The notes below the pieces were generated by a model. The model ran no database searches. It worked only from the letters and a program-made list of their open reading frames with translations, and was not told where the DNA came from. DNA of 64,000 nucleotides from Perkinsus olseni (lineage: Eukaryota; Perkinsozoa; Perkinsida; Perkinsidae). Location of the stretch: NCBI GenBank assembly GCA_013115135.1, contig JABANP010000020.1, positions 186,001 through 250,000 of the forward strand. The letters run 5' to 3'. Of this stretch, positions 23,953-35,000 are shown piece by piece (within the stretch, counting starts at the first letter, position 1; every line of letters begins with the position of its first letter). The position numbers and the translations under genes are program-made.

Positions 23953-26117
23953 CTACAACTGCAGGATGACCGCTTCTTGACCCGTCTCGAATCCAGCCTG
24001 AGTTGACACTACAGCAAGGAGCTCGCCATCACTGAACTTTACCTCGCCCAGAGGCGTGCACTCGATTTCGGTAGCCTCCCCACTCTGGGTGATCTTCTGC
24101 GTGGCAGGAACGCGGTGGAATTTACGACGAGAAGGTCCGAACCCCTGAGGGTCGGAAAGCTCGCATACTCCGTCCAGGATTCAAACGAATTGTCATCGAA
24201 GGCAAGACGGTACTTACTTGTTTGAGGACATCGTAGCCCGCGAGGGAGGTGAGTAGGGGCATCTGTCCACCAGCAGTCTTGCTATCTTCAAGTGACTGCC
24301 ACTCCATCCACGAGAACAGGTCCCTGGAACCATCCATATCAGTCGGCAAATTTGGACGATTCTCCCGTGTATACTACCCCAGCGTGTTTGGTGTCCAGAC
24401 TGAAGCGCCTAGTCCATCGCTTTCCGGTAGGCAGTCGTACCTGCACTGTCGTCACTCGTGGACCGGATGCCGCTGGCTCGTCAGCAGGAGCGGGGATCTT
24501 GACCTGCTTAGAGTGAGGTTCACTGCGTGACGAAAGGAGAGCGGGTGTCACCTCATTGAGACTAGCGGCAAGAGCAGCGGCAAGCTCAGGATCATCAATC
24601 TCTGGTTGAGGGGACGGACCGCTACTTTCTGTCGAAGTTCCGAGAGACCGGCCCGACCCGAGCGCACTCCAGTCGGTCTGAGGGTGAACAGGGTGCCTTC
24701 AGGGTGGACAGTTCCATCATACCTTTTGGGGCTGCTCGTGGTTACGGGCACCACTAGGGGCTATCATAGTGAATGCTGCTCCTCCCTCATCCCCGCTCGG
24801 CGCACCGCCGCCTGACGAGGGTACTTATCGAGCTTCGGAAAAGACAAAATCTCGACCAGAGGATCGGACGCTTTCGGATGATTGGGTCACGATTTCTTAT
24901 CCCCTGCAAGAGGCTGTTAGACTCAGACTCGGAATTTTCGAGGCCTAAATCTCACGCCTGCAGACCATCATGGAGCTGACCGTCAGGTGGGTACGGCCAT
25001 CCATCAATGGATTTCGGTGAACTCCTTCCACCTCCCCCATGCTATGGTGTAGCAGCGATGGCCTGCCCCGCCACACTACTACTCGTGCTTCCCGTAGTCT
25101 TAGCCCGAGCTGCCATCTCAGCCGCCTCTCTCTCGGTGAGATACATACCCTTCATACCGTTGTTCGAGGAAAGGGTCATCATACCTAGGCACTGGCATGG
25201 GAAAGAGACGAAGAAAAGGACACACTATTACCACCAGAGTTCGCGGTCTTAGAGGGCTGCGGCAGCGGTACATTGCCGCGAACAACAAAAACGGTGTAGC
25301 CCTGCAGAATGGACGACAGTAGACGGTCAGTCACGGAATGTCAGAGAGGGAGCTTCACCTGTCCAACGACTGACTGTATGAGCGAGGAGAGCTCCGCTGG
25401 GCCAGAGAGCTTGGCAGGAGCCTGCAGACGCAGAGAATCCAAATTCCACCAAGTCTGGCTGGCCGGGAGACCCAGAACCGACCCTGAACACAGGGTTGAT
25501 ACAGCGTAGATGCTATGGCCGTGTTCACCTTCTGAGACTGAACCAGTGGTTGCTCTGGTTGCACACGTAACCGCTTTCTAAGTGGGGAGCTGAGAAGACC
25601 TCGCTTCTGGTCTTGGACCCCATGATGTTCACGCACTAACAGAAGACGGCTCTCTCAGTCACATTCCGCCGAGGCCCGGCGAAACTCGAATGAGAAGGAG
25701 GTTACTTAAGCTGTGCTACCTTGAGCTCGCCGAATCGCTTCAAGCACTTCTCGATAACCCCAATAGAATAGTTGCCGGATGCATCATAGTTCTGGCTCTG
25801 ACCATCAGCTATCTTAGTGCCCAGCAACGCCTCCTCTTCTCTGTCGAGCTCCCGTGCGAAAGAGTTCAGATCGGCTCCTGAAGCCACAGGCTGCCGAACA
25901 GCAATAGCAACAAACGGGAGGAGCATGGATGTTACCGCCGACTCGAGGATTTTTGACTAAGAATTTCTGATACGACAGGACTCCCCGCCGTAACGCAAAG
26001 ACCGCCGGAACTACTACCATTATAATACGGCCCTTGCAGCAATGAATTCACGCAGTGGACAGCGCAGAGGTTATCCGCACCCTGCTTCTCCCAATAGACG
26101 TAGTTGGAGGTCTGCAT
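23953..26117 (-). CDS. Ataxin-3-like deubiquitinase: Josephin, UIM, UBX
   Basis: From ATG 26117: MQTSNYVYWEKQGADNLC with catalytic Cys18 and CVNSLLQGPYYN. Next come LNSFARELDREEEALLG and SQNYDASGNYSIGVIEKCL, then GYVCNQSNHWFSLRR (catalytic His), WNLDSLR (the third active-site position) and GYTVFVVRGNVPLPQP. These are all the Josephin landmarks. A linker follows, then a ubiquitin-interacting motif (DDPELAAALAASLNEV). A UBX domain comes next (VTTVQVRLPTGKRW, TRRFSLDT, DLFSWMEWQ) with extra C-terminal beta sequence. Josephin plus UBX is known in apicomplexan ataxin-3; animal ataxin-3 lacks UBX. UBX normally binds Cdc48/p97, so this enzyme probably trims ubiquitin on Cdc48 substrates. About ten introns. 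Confidence 0.9.
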
Positions 26118-26558
26118 GAGAGGATGACAACTCAGCTGAACTGCAACAGAAGGGAACGCTGGAAGCCGATTTTTCGTTGAGCATGCCGGACGCGGAATAA
26201 GTTCCAAGTCCGATAACCTCGCGCTCACAGCTCGACTCACCGTTACACGACTCCTACGCCCGAGGATGGCGCCATGGTCTTCCCACCGTAACGGTGACAC
26301 CGTTCAACAGTATGTACTTCGACAACGAGGTGACTGCGTTCAGGTGAAACTACTACCCAACTCGACACATGCTGAGGTAAGACCGTGGCAATGCTTGGCA
26401 CTATAATGCCACCAGGCCGAGAGAAGTTTTAATGTATTCAGCAACCGCAGACTCTCCCCATGAGCGACGAAAATGATAAGTGAGATAACATGAACTCGGG
26501 GAGATGCATGATACATGGAGATGACTCATCGGGATCTTAACTCTAACAACAAACTCGA
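26118..26558. other. Intergenic, no gene seen
   Basis: Between ataxin-3 (5' end) and the 3' end of the haemoglobin gene. No motif, RNA gene or repeat was recognised. It probably contains the ataxin-3 promoter. Confidence 0.4.
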
Positions 26559-26924
26559 TCACTGGCCGACAATGTTCTTCCTCTGGCCTTCCACGACCTG
26601 CATGACCTCTGAGATTTCACCAGCACCCACGCTGAGCTCCTTGAGGGTATCCTCGAAATTCTGCATAAAAGCATTGAAGTCGTCATCGGTGATATTGAGA
26701 CCTTTGTGAGCCTGCTTCATGGAGCGCCCGGCGAACTCGCAACCTGGTTGACCGAAGGCGTAAGAGAAGAAGTCCTTCTGGTGGGCCCTCAGGGTGTCCA
26801 TGTCAACATTCTTGAAGTAATGTCCTATTTTCGAATCGACAATTTCTTTCTCGTTGAACTTATCAATCATGGCGCCGACCGCAGCTGCGCCGCCCACTCT
26901 GTCGAAGAGACACTTGCTAGACAT
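26559..26924 (-). CDS. Truncated haemoglobin, group I
   Basis: A single uninterrupted frame of 121 codons starts MSSKCLFDRVGG and ends VGQ-stop. It shows the truncated globin pattern: FDRVGGAAAVGAMIDKF (helices A/B), HYFKNVDMDTLRAHQKDF, FGQPGCEFAGRSM and the proximal-His motif AHKGLNITDDDFNAF. Length (about 120) is right for TrHb1. Such proteins bind O2 or NO in many protists and bacteria. It is the only clearly intronless conserved gene here longer than 350 bp, apart from the cysteine-rich pair. No N-terminal targeting signal is seen, so it is likely cytosolic. Confidence 0.9.
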   Translation of the reverse strand: MSSKCLFDRVGGAAAVGAMIDKFNEKEIVDSKIGHYFKNVDMDTLRAHQKDFFSYAFGQPGCEFAGRSMKQAHKGLNITDDDFNAFMQNFEDTLKELSVGAGEISEVMQVVEGQRKNIVGQ

Positions 26925-27063
26925 TGATACAGGTCACTACGGCGGTGTTACCAACTTAAACGAGTAGTCTGGGTGCTTAGTTTACTCCATCTCGCCAAAC
27001 AACCCAATGCCCTGCGGACTACCCGAACCTAGGATGCTAAAGAGAAGATCCGACGTAGAAAAC

Positions 27064-27143
27064 TCACCCTCCAGGGATCGAACCCGGGCCACACGCACGA
27101 CATCCGTATTCACCAACCGCTGGACCAAGCCCGCGCAAGGTGA
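27064..27143 (-). tRNA. tRNA-like sequence, possibly degenerate
   Basis: Read on the minus strand, a 7-nt 5' arm TCACCTT pairs with a 3' AGGGTGA. A T-arm CCGGG-TTCGATC-CCTGG sits just before it, and a box-A-like TGGTCCAGCGGTTGG lies upstream. The arm between acceptor and T-stem is about 49 nt, roughly 7 longer than usual, and the D-stem is not convincing. The anticodon cannot be read safely; GTC is the best guess. This may be a tRNA pseudogene or tRNA-derived repeat. Confidence 0.35.
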
Positions 27144-27502
27144 CGAAATCCGAGCCCGGTGCGCCGATACATCCCTAGCGATCTCCACACGACACAGTTG
27201 CGCATGGGTGACCATGTTCTGTCATGGCAGATGGAGATAACTCGCAGGGTGATCCGGTAATGGCTATCCTCGAAGCCGGCGGTAACTGTAACACCGTTAA
27301 GTAATATGAACTCTGACGAATGTATCAAACAGCCACACATGAGTTGACTTGCCGCAGTGTGTAGTAAAACCGCGGGCCCAGCATAGAACGTGATCCCGGG
27401 CAGCTAATCACTTGAACGCAATGGCGGATTAACGGACACACATACACACATCTAACAACAACATGCATTGGTATCACCACGTATCCCTCATAGCGCAGCA
27501 GC

Positions 27503-28289
27503 TCACTTAGCCGGACCAGTGAACTCTCTGTACCACTTCCCGAGCTCCGACTTCCTCACATCCTTTGTCCCACTTTGGACGAAGTGAGTCAGTTTCAGAT
27601 CGTCGACGCCCTCTTCAAGCTCCTCCTTGCTGGAACCCTCGAGGACAAGAGTGTATTCTGATCCATCTAGCTCGACCTTGGTCAGTGCCGAGCGACCGAT
27701 TGGGGCAACAGTAACCTTCTTCTTTCCGCCGCGTCTCTTTCCTTTGGCCCTCACGCCGCAATACCCCTTCAAGAAGCCCGGCTGCCCGAAGTCTAGATCC
27801 ATATCAAGTTCAGCCGTACCACCATAATACGTACCAAGCGGCCACATGAAATTTGTCGCGGACGAGTCCACCTGAGTCAAGCGTTGGAAAGCATTCAGCT
27901 TTTTCGTCAAGCCGTCGAGTATTTTCACGGGAATCCCCTTCAGGTTCCAAAGTGCTGAATTGCATCGAATACTCGTAGATTCTTGATCCATATCTTTTAC
28001 TCTTCCAAGTTTTATCATCAACGACGTAAACGGTAACGTCCATAGGTGACTCCACCGGACAGGCGGCGGTGTTGTGGACAGTGGCTACTTCACAGCTTCC
28101 AATGGTCTCAGTCTTGCTCACACTCTCCTGCACGGAGCATTTATCAGTATTGGGGGTGACGTAGAAGAGATGGTTCCCAGAAACAGCATAAAGCCATGGA
28201 ATGTCCTTCGGGGAGCCGCGCTTTCTGAGGACGGTAGCCCCGACGGTGCAGAAGGTGAGGAGGGAGGATATCACAGTGCGAGTCAACAT
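27503..28289 (-). CDS. Secreted protein, unknown family
   Basis: Two exons are joined by a 48-nt intron (GTAAAAGA...TTCAG) that keeps one frame of about 246 codons. The N-terminus MLTRTVISSLLTFCTVGATV is a signal peptide. The body has paired Cys (NTDKCSVQES, IGSCEVATV, AACPVES) and a beta-rich pattern (LWNLKGIPVKILDGL, GTYYGGTAELDMDLDFG). A basic loop (RAKGKRRGGKKK) precedes a Glu/Asp-rich C-terminus ending EFTGPAK. No family was recognised. In a Perkinsus-like organism such genes are often lineage-specific secreted proteins, which is inference. Confidence 0.7.
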
Positions 28290-29593
28290 AATGGCGCGTT
28301 AATACCTGGCGAACATGACAAAAACACTTTACTCACAGCGTTGTAGTAACACATACCTGATAAGGTCGCAGGGGTCGAAGTGGAAGAAGTTTTAGCGCCC
28401 GAAGGGTAGACGGGTCTTGGACACTAACGGCATTCCTCAAGGAACACTAGCGCTCGCCAATTCAATCGGGCCCAAGCTCTAAAATCGGATAACACTCTGT
28501 CCCAATTTGGCACCACAATGATGGCAGCGTGTAATGCTTGGAATCTATTGACGGAAGGAGGACTCTCAGCTTGTCCAACGAGCTATTGTCAATTTTCGTT
28601 GTTGCGTGCAACACATTGCACGGAGACAGCTAATGATACGTACGCGTGCGTACATCTACTTGACAGTTCTCAAACCTCTGGACTGTGGCGGGGTGCCAAC
28701 CATACTCATTGCACGGACTATTGATCCAATTGTATTAAAACCTGTAGTTCTTCTCACTTACCTCCAAGACTTGGGATGCGTGCACTGGCCTTTTGCAAGT
28801 CACAGTGGCACGGCCGGACTGGAGGCAGACTCAATACCATTTTTCGTCAGACATCATGAAACGCGTATTGGCGTGTATTCTCGTTGAAATCAGACTACAA
28901 CATTTTCCTATCACTTGAAGACTTCGTAGGAGCTAAAATTCGGTATTCTCCAGCATATTTTCTTAACCGTGGCTAGGGCGCGACTGGCCATCAACAATTG
29001 CGTGGAGCGGTCGAGTTAAACTGGTTAGATCAGTCACACGAGGTGCAAGTGGCTTTGTGTTTGCTTTTCATTAACCTACCGCCCATTCTGGCGATGTGGT
29101 GTGGCAGCCATGCGATTAGTGCATGGCTGAGCCATCACAGGAAGGGAGCGGGGCAACGAGTCACGGGTTAACAACAGTGCCCCACAGCGCTGTGCGAGCT
29201 AGTCTGGTTAACATATATCTCACATGGAAGCCTCCTTGGCAGCCATGCAGAAGATCACGATGTGCAAATGCGCAGTGCGGTGGCCTATTTCCGAGCAGCG
29301 AGCTCGAAATGATACGCATGCCAGGCACAGAAGGTGGTCTGAGTGTCTATCAGACAGTCTCTATCACCGCCCATAAGGCTCGGACAACACTCCCCTTTCC
29401 GTGGTACGCTCTGGCGAGGGTAATCTTGCAACGAAACACGGTCTCATTAACACACCGGGCTTCGAGAACAGTGGCATGGCTAGTCTTCAGGAATGTTCTA
29501 AGCTTAAGATGAGGCCATCACAACAGAGCTGTCTGTGGTCGGGCAGAGGGCCGCCGTGATCTGCTGCACGCGATAGAGTCAAGCCTATCCAGG
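28290..29593. other. 1.3 kb intergenic, no gene seen
   Basis: Short frames on both strands lack motifs and cannot be joined convincingly. It lies upstream of the secreted protein gene, so its promoter is likely here. No repeat or RNA gene was recognised. Confidence 0.45.
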
Positions 29594-31943
29594 TTATCTT
29601 GAGTCCGCGTCGACCTCCTGAGCAGTGCGGTTCCTGGTCGACTCTCCGGCCGCTTGCCTCGTAAACTCGTAGCATCGGCTCTGAAACGGCTTCAAGATGT
29701 GATATTCACCCGGCAAGCGCAGAGCCATTCCGATTGAACCCTCACTTGGCCCGTTGAGTAAGGTACTAGGTGCCCGGAGGTACTCAAGGATCAGCACAGG
29801 TGAACAGTCGTCGAACAACTTTCCTCACTCTGCGGAGTCCCTCGTTAGCTCGAGCACTTCCTGGGAAACATCAGCACTTCTTGAGACCTTGTCAGATATC
29901 AGTCCCATGTACGCGACAGACTTTCGGTGAAAGTCGGGCCTTTCGATGAGCTAAGGAACAGTGAACATTTCTTATTGGTCACTTATAACCGTGGAGTTCG
30001 GAGAACACTGATCGCTTGGCTCCTACTTCGAAACTGCTGTGGAGATTGTCCTCAATGGCGTTAGTTACCACTTTACTGTGCATCAAGAACCAGTAGCGCA
30101 GACAGTTCAACTTCTCCTGCAGCATCGACAGGAAAGTCTCTCGAGGCATCCAGAGCACCTTGAGCGCGTGATAGAAGACAGTTGAAATTGGCAGAACTTC
30201 GAGGCCCCGGCTTGCACAGCGCCATAAACCATCGCATGATGCGATGTCCCGAATCGAGCCCACCTGAGTTTCGCCTTTCGCATGAGCCACGAAGTGACTG
30301 ACTTGAATTATGCTTTCCGCAGCAGCTCCGATGCCGTCAGCCCACATACCCTCGCCGACGGATCTCCCAAACAGGAACTTCCTCGTGGTCGATGAGAACC
30401 ATAGCGCGGATACAGCCGGCGATAACCATGAAGAAGCATTCTGTTGGTAAGTTGAGGCGACAGCCCTTCCTCACGACCAGCCTCTCACAGCTTCCCGTGA
30501 ACATCACGACCTACAGAAAGACGGCGGATCAAAACTTGGCAAAGCTTAAAGACGGTGAAACAACAGTTGCGCAGTCGAGCGCATATACTCACATCTTTCA
30601 AGGGCAGGCTCCGCTCACGGAAAGGCGGGGAGCGACGGACCGAGGAGAGGATCGCCTGCCACTGGAATGACCCATTCATTTGCCTGCTTGGTTTGAGATA
30701 CTTTCGAATGTGGATAGCAGCGACCAGCACCTGTGAGACGGGAACTACAAAATGCCGTTCGGGGAGCTTCGCAGCGAGAGGCCAGGCGAATGACTTTACC
30801 GTCGGCGCTCACCTTAGCTTTCGTCGAGCCACCCGTAACGACTGCTGAGCTCATGTGTAACTTCCTCATCGGCTCGGCACACGACGCCGGCTCTAGCACA
30901 GCGACTGTCCTGTGACCCGTCACAACTCGTAGTTGAGCCTCCTTGCTACGCGCTAGTACGAGGTAAGCGTGAGCAGCCTCCCGATCTTCTCGCCAGATAT
31001 GGTCGCCAGGGGAGGACTCCACAAAGCGAATGCCTCGAAGCATCTCCCGCAGCATCAGCTCTGGGGTGTGACAGAATATTTTGAACTTGTATCCTAGTAA
31101 CATCGTGAGGAGCTCAGCGTTGAAGGAACGCAGTTCGTCAAAGACTCGCTTCTCGGGCCGTGTTCCTCGACCCTGAGGCTACGTCGGTCGGGCGCGGCAG
31201 GGAGATGGCAAGGAGCGGCGCAATCCGAGAGCACGCAAACTACACCACTCACTTTCAGGTCAGATATACACCTCCTGATGTGCTGTCGCCGAAGGAGCAT
31301 CTTCTCCCACACGTGGAGGGGGACAGCAGAAGCTGAGGGCTCTGCCTCTTGAATGCCCTCCGCTCTGATAACAGCATCTGACGGCAGTGGCATCATTCTC
31401 TGTCGTCGCTTAAGTCACCATCTTGAGGTGCTCTCAGTAGCGCTCACCATCTCTTTCCTTCCTGGCTTGGTCTCGAGGATTCAAAGCAGTTGGAAGCTGC
31501 GGCAATTCGCACACACTGAGACGTTTCTGATGAATCACATACGATGCGCAACTCTGAGTGGACCGCGCCGCTACCCGTCGTTCCTCGGAGAGCCTACCAG
31601 GCGGACGCGTTGCTGAGTTCGTAGAGTCCATCGTAGTCGTCGATGACCTCGAGTATCGGTTCATAGCTTCCTAACGTGCAAGCGAGGGAGTACCATTACA
31701 AACACAAAGTGGGCTCCGCTACAATAAAGTAGTTGAAGGCGGTGATGTAAAGCGACGCTGAGAGAGAATTCGACTGATGACTTCCGAATTGGATGTTCCC
31801 AAGAAAAGAGAGTGCCACATGGAGCATCCATGTTGATCACCCGAGTAAGCCACAGGGGCTCATCAATAGAATGACCCTGACCCTCAGGGCCGGATTCTGG
31901 TACGCGTGAATCACAGTGAGCGAACTCCTGTGCAGTCCGCACC
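29594..31943 (-). CDS. Cyclic-nucleotide-binding-domain protein
   Basis: Joined exons contain EKRVFDELRSFNAELLTM, LREMLRGIRFVESSPGDHI and WREDREAAHAYLVLA, which is the start of a cNMP-binding jelly roll (G-x-x-I-x-x-E...YLVL). A second, more divergent copy follows: RLNLPTECFFMVIAG, CIRAMVLIDHEE and FYHALKVLWMPRETFLSML, the last resembling the domain's C-terminal helix. The gene ends with a helical tail (HRKSVAYMGLISDKVSR) and TAA at 29594. The Arg of the phosphate-binding cassette is not obvious, so ligand binding is uncertain. The 5' exons above about 31700 are unresolved. It could be a PKA-R/PKG-like or orphan cNMP protein. Confidence 0.6.
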
Positions 31944-32004
31944 AGGTTGACAACTCGATTGCAATGATTCGCGATGGAGACACGTAAGAGTTCGCAAGCA
32001 ATGA

Positions 32005-35000
32005 TTACGTAGAAGAGGAAGAAGCAACTTGTCCGACGACCTGCGTGAGTCTATCGGACTCGATGAAACTGAGCAGGGTCTTGCCCGCGCCATTGCCGAC
32101 CCGTTGGTCGAAAGACGTTACCTGAGTTAAGACACGAACAGTCGAATACAGCGAGGCAGCCGCGACCTTACGATTCCGACGGCAACCTTGAGCAGCCATT
32201 CCAGCATGTCCTGGTCTTGAGCATGAGCGACGCTTGGTGGTAGGCTAGACGCGATCATGCAAGCGCTAACCCGATAGGGATATCTGAGAGGAGAAGATAT
32301 GCGTGGAATTCTGACGAGCTGCCAGGCATTACGGGGTCTTAGCGTGTGAGGGGACCTTCGATCGGAGCTCCCGCAAAGTAGAGGTGAGCAGCCCGCTGAC
32401 TCCCGAGGCGCCGCCAGACTTCGCCTGGCTACTCTCGACCTGGTCGACTAGGCAATCCAACTAACACAGGAGACACTGACCGAATGCACTCAGCGCTGAA
32501 GGAAGCCGCTACCTGGTTCCAAAGGGATACCCACAGGGCTTGCGCCTCCGGGCCGATCAACCGACTATCCGCCACAGCCGATAACAACATCATCGGTACA
32601 GCTAGCACCAAGCATCGTTGACTGACCGACGGGAGAAGGTAACCTGAAATATGCGAGCATAGCAGTTGCGTTGCGGCCGGCCGTCGACCGTACTTCTCCG
32701 AGCTGGAGACGTAGAGCTCTGGTCAGCCCGCATCACTGAGTGATGATAAGCACACTAATGCCACTGTCAAGTCCCCGACACACTGCAACTTACATCCCAT
32801 TATCTTCTGAGCCCCCACAGCAGCAGACTCCAGGCCACCAGTGGCCGCCAGCGACAAGAACTTCTGGGGATGATGGGCCGCAGCAGCCGCGAACGTCGTC
32901 AGTAGAGGCTCCTCACGGAACCTAATGCATCTGGTAATATCGCACCAGTGCTGTCAGCAAGATGGCCTTACGGGTAGAGAGGCGACGAGTTCGGTCCGTT
33001 TGCAGATCGAGCTGACGAGGTTGGGAAGCAGGCAAGGAAGTGCTGAGAGCAGACCGTATGAAAACGGTAGAGAATGGACGAGAGAGATACTCACTTGGTA
33101 AAGCGGGAAGACTATCTGCTCAACCAGCCTCTCGTCAACCACAAGAAGTATGCGGACAAGCCTGAGTGTGAAAGTTAGAAATCGCAGACGCCTCGAAGCG
33201 GACGACTGTACCGGAAAACCTTGTCCGCTAGCCTGTCATCGGCCGCCTTAGGCGCGTTCATCTCAGGGTCCTGTGAGTACAGGTCAATCCGATGCTGGAT
33301 GTGCTGAGACGAAGGGCGATGTGCGCCACATGAAAGTCAACCTGAGTCACCTGTTTAATTCCTCTGGTAATGGTTTCATAGTGAACCGAGAGGGCCTCCA
33401 CTCCTTGCGCCGAGAACTGTCCGCGCGGGTTCGTCTTCACAGCTTCCGCGGCATTGGGGTTGTACTCGGGTAGAAGATGCAGCGCCACGAACTCCGTGAT
33501 GAGGTCGATGTCCACTTCGTTAAGCTCCGGACCTGGTCAACTCAATCATCACCCCGGCCTGCTCAAGTAGGTGGGCCTACTTTCCATGATCTCCTGGAGA
33601 GAACCTCGCGAGACACTGGGGGAACAGAGGCAAAACACGGGCGACCTGAGAGAGCATCATATCGTTTCTCACACGCGTGATGACGATGAATCAGTACCTG
33701 ATCTTGCCCTCGAACAGCCCGGAGTACGCTAACCAGCAGCGAGAGCCCCGACTCCCTTATCGTCGAGCATGCTCCTTGAGTGGCCGATAACGCTCCCATC
33801 ACAGTAGCTGAGGACGAACGACCGACTCAGGGCTAGTCGATCTACCGATAACACTACCCTGATTGACCGGGGATGGGGGAGGCGGACTCGGCTGTGCTCG
33901 ACCAACTCGCAGAGGGGAGCAGGTGGGGCTCGATCCGGTCGATGATGGAGAGTACGGGGCTGCGAGAAAAACACCCAAAAATTGCTATGACCTTGAAACT
34001 TCGTCGAGCTATCAACCTGCTGAGCTTGACGACGTTCATTGAACGAATATCGTCAGGTTCAGCAAATCCAGCTCCGTCCACTGCAATTCCGCGCAAACAA
34101 AATATTGCCAACCAAGCCCGTCCGTGGATCCAGTCTCGTGCCTGGGACCTCGGGCCCAACCTCGCCTCTCACCTTGGCCGGCTACAAACCCTGAGGCGTC
34201 CAATGCGATCGTCAAGCCACACTCAACAAGAGCTGGGTAGACCTTCAAGTCCTTCCCGACCGAGTACTAAGAACAGTGCAGCATGAATAACGCCAGCGAG
34301 CATCGCTCCGCTTACTGTCGATGCAGAGTAGTAGTTCGCCAGTAGGCCCTTCACTAGGTCCAACAACGCGAATTTGACCAGCTCGTCCGTACTTGGACTG
34401 CGCCATAGATTCACCTTAACAGGAACAAGATGCAACACACAGCGCCTTAGCAAAGGCGCTTACTAGTTTCTGCAGAAGCGGCATCTGTAATGAGTCGCTG
34501 AGTTCGCTCTCATTCACAAAGCTCGTGACTGCGGTAAGCAGGCGCCACTGAGCCTCGGGAACCTGGATCAGAGTAATGTGCTATCAGCCTGCGCGGGAAA
34601 TGATGAGTGCTCACGTTAACTCCTCCCGAGGTTCCCAACATGTCCATAGCCCGACTTATGATGTTCGGCAGAAGCCCATCAGCCACCCAAACTGGATGCT
34701 CTGGATCGCGGTCGAATATTGACCGGAGGCTCAACACAGCCTGGAATTTTACCTGGAGGAGGACTTTAGCAACGGTATACCTCGATAGATGGAGTGCAGG
34801 CAGATGAGCTCTAGCACTCCTTGGTGTGGGGTTAGTGAGGGGCCATCAAGTACAGTACGCACGAAGAAAGGTGCATGGCGCGATATCCCCAAGCAAGACT
34901 CTTTCAGGCGGCACAATGGCGAACTAGGTACAACAGCAGGGAGTATCGTAAGACCCCGTACAGTATTGAGCACGGACACTTCCTATCGAACCAATTCAAT

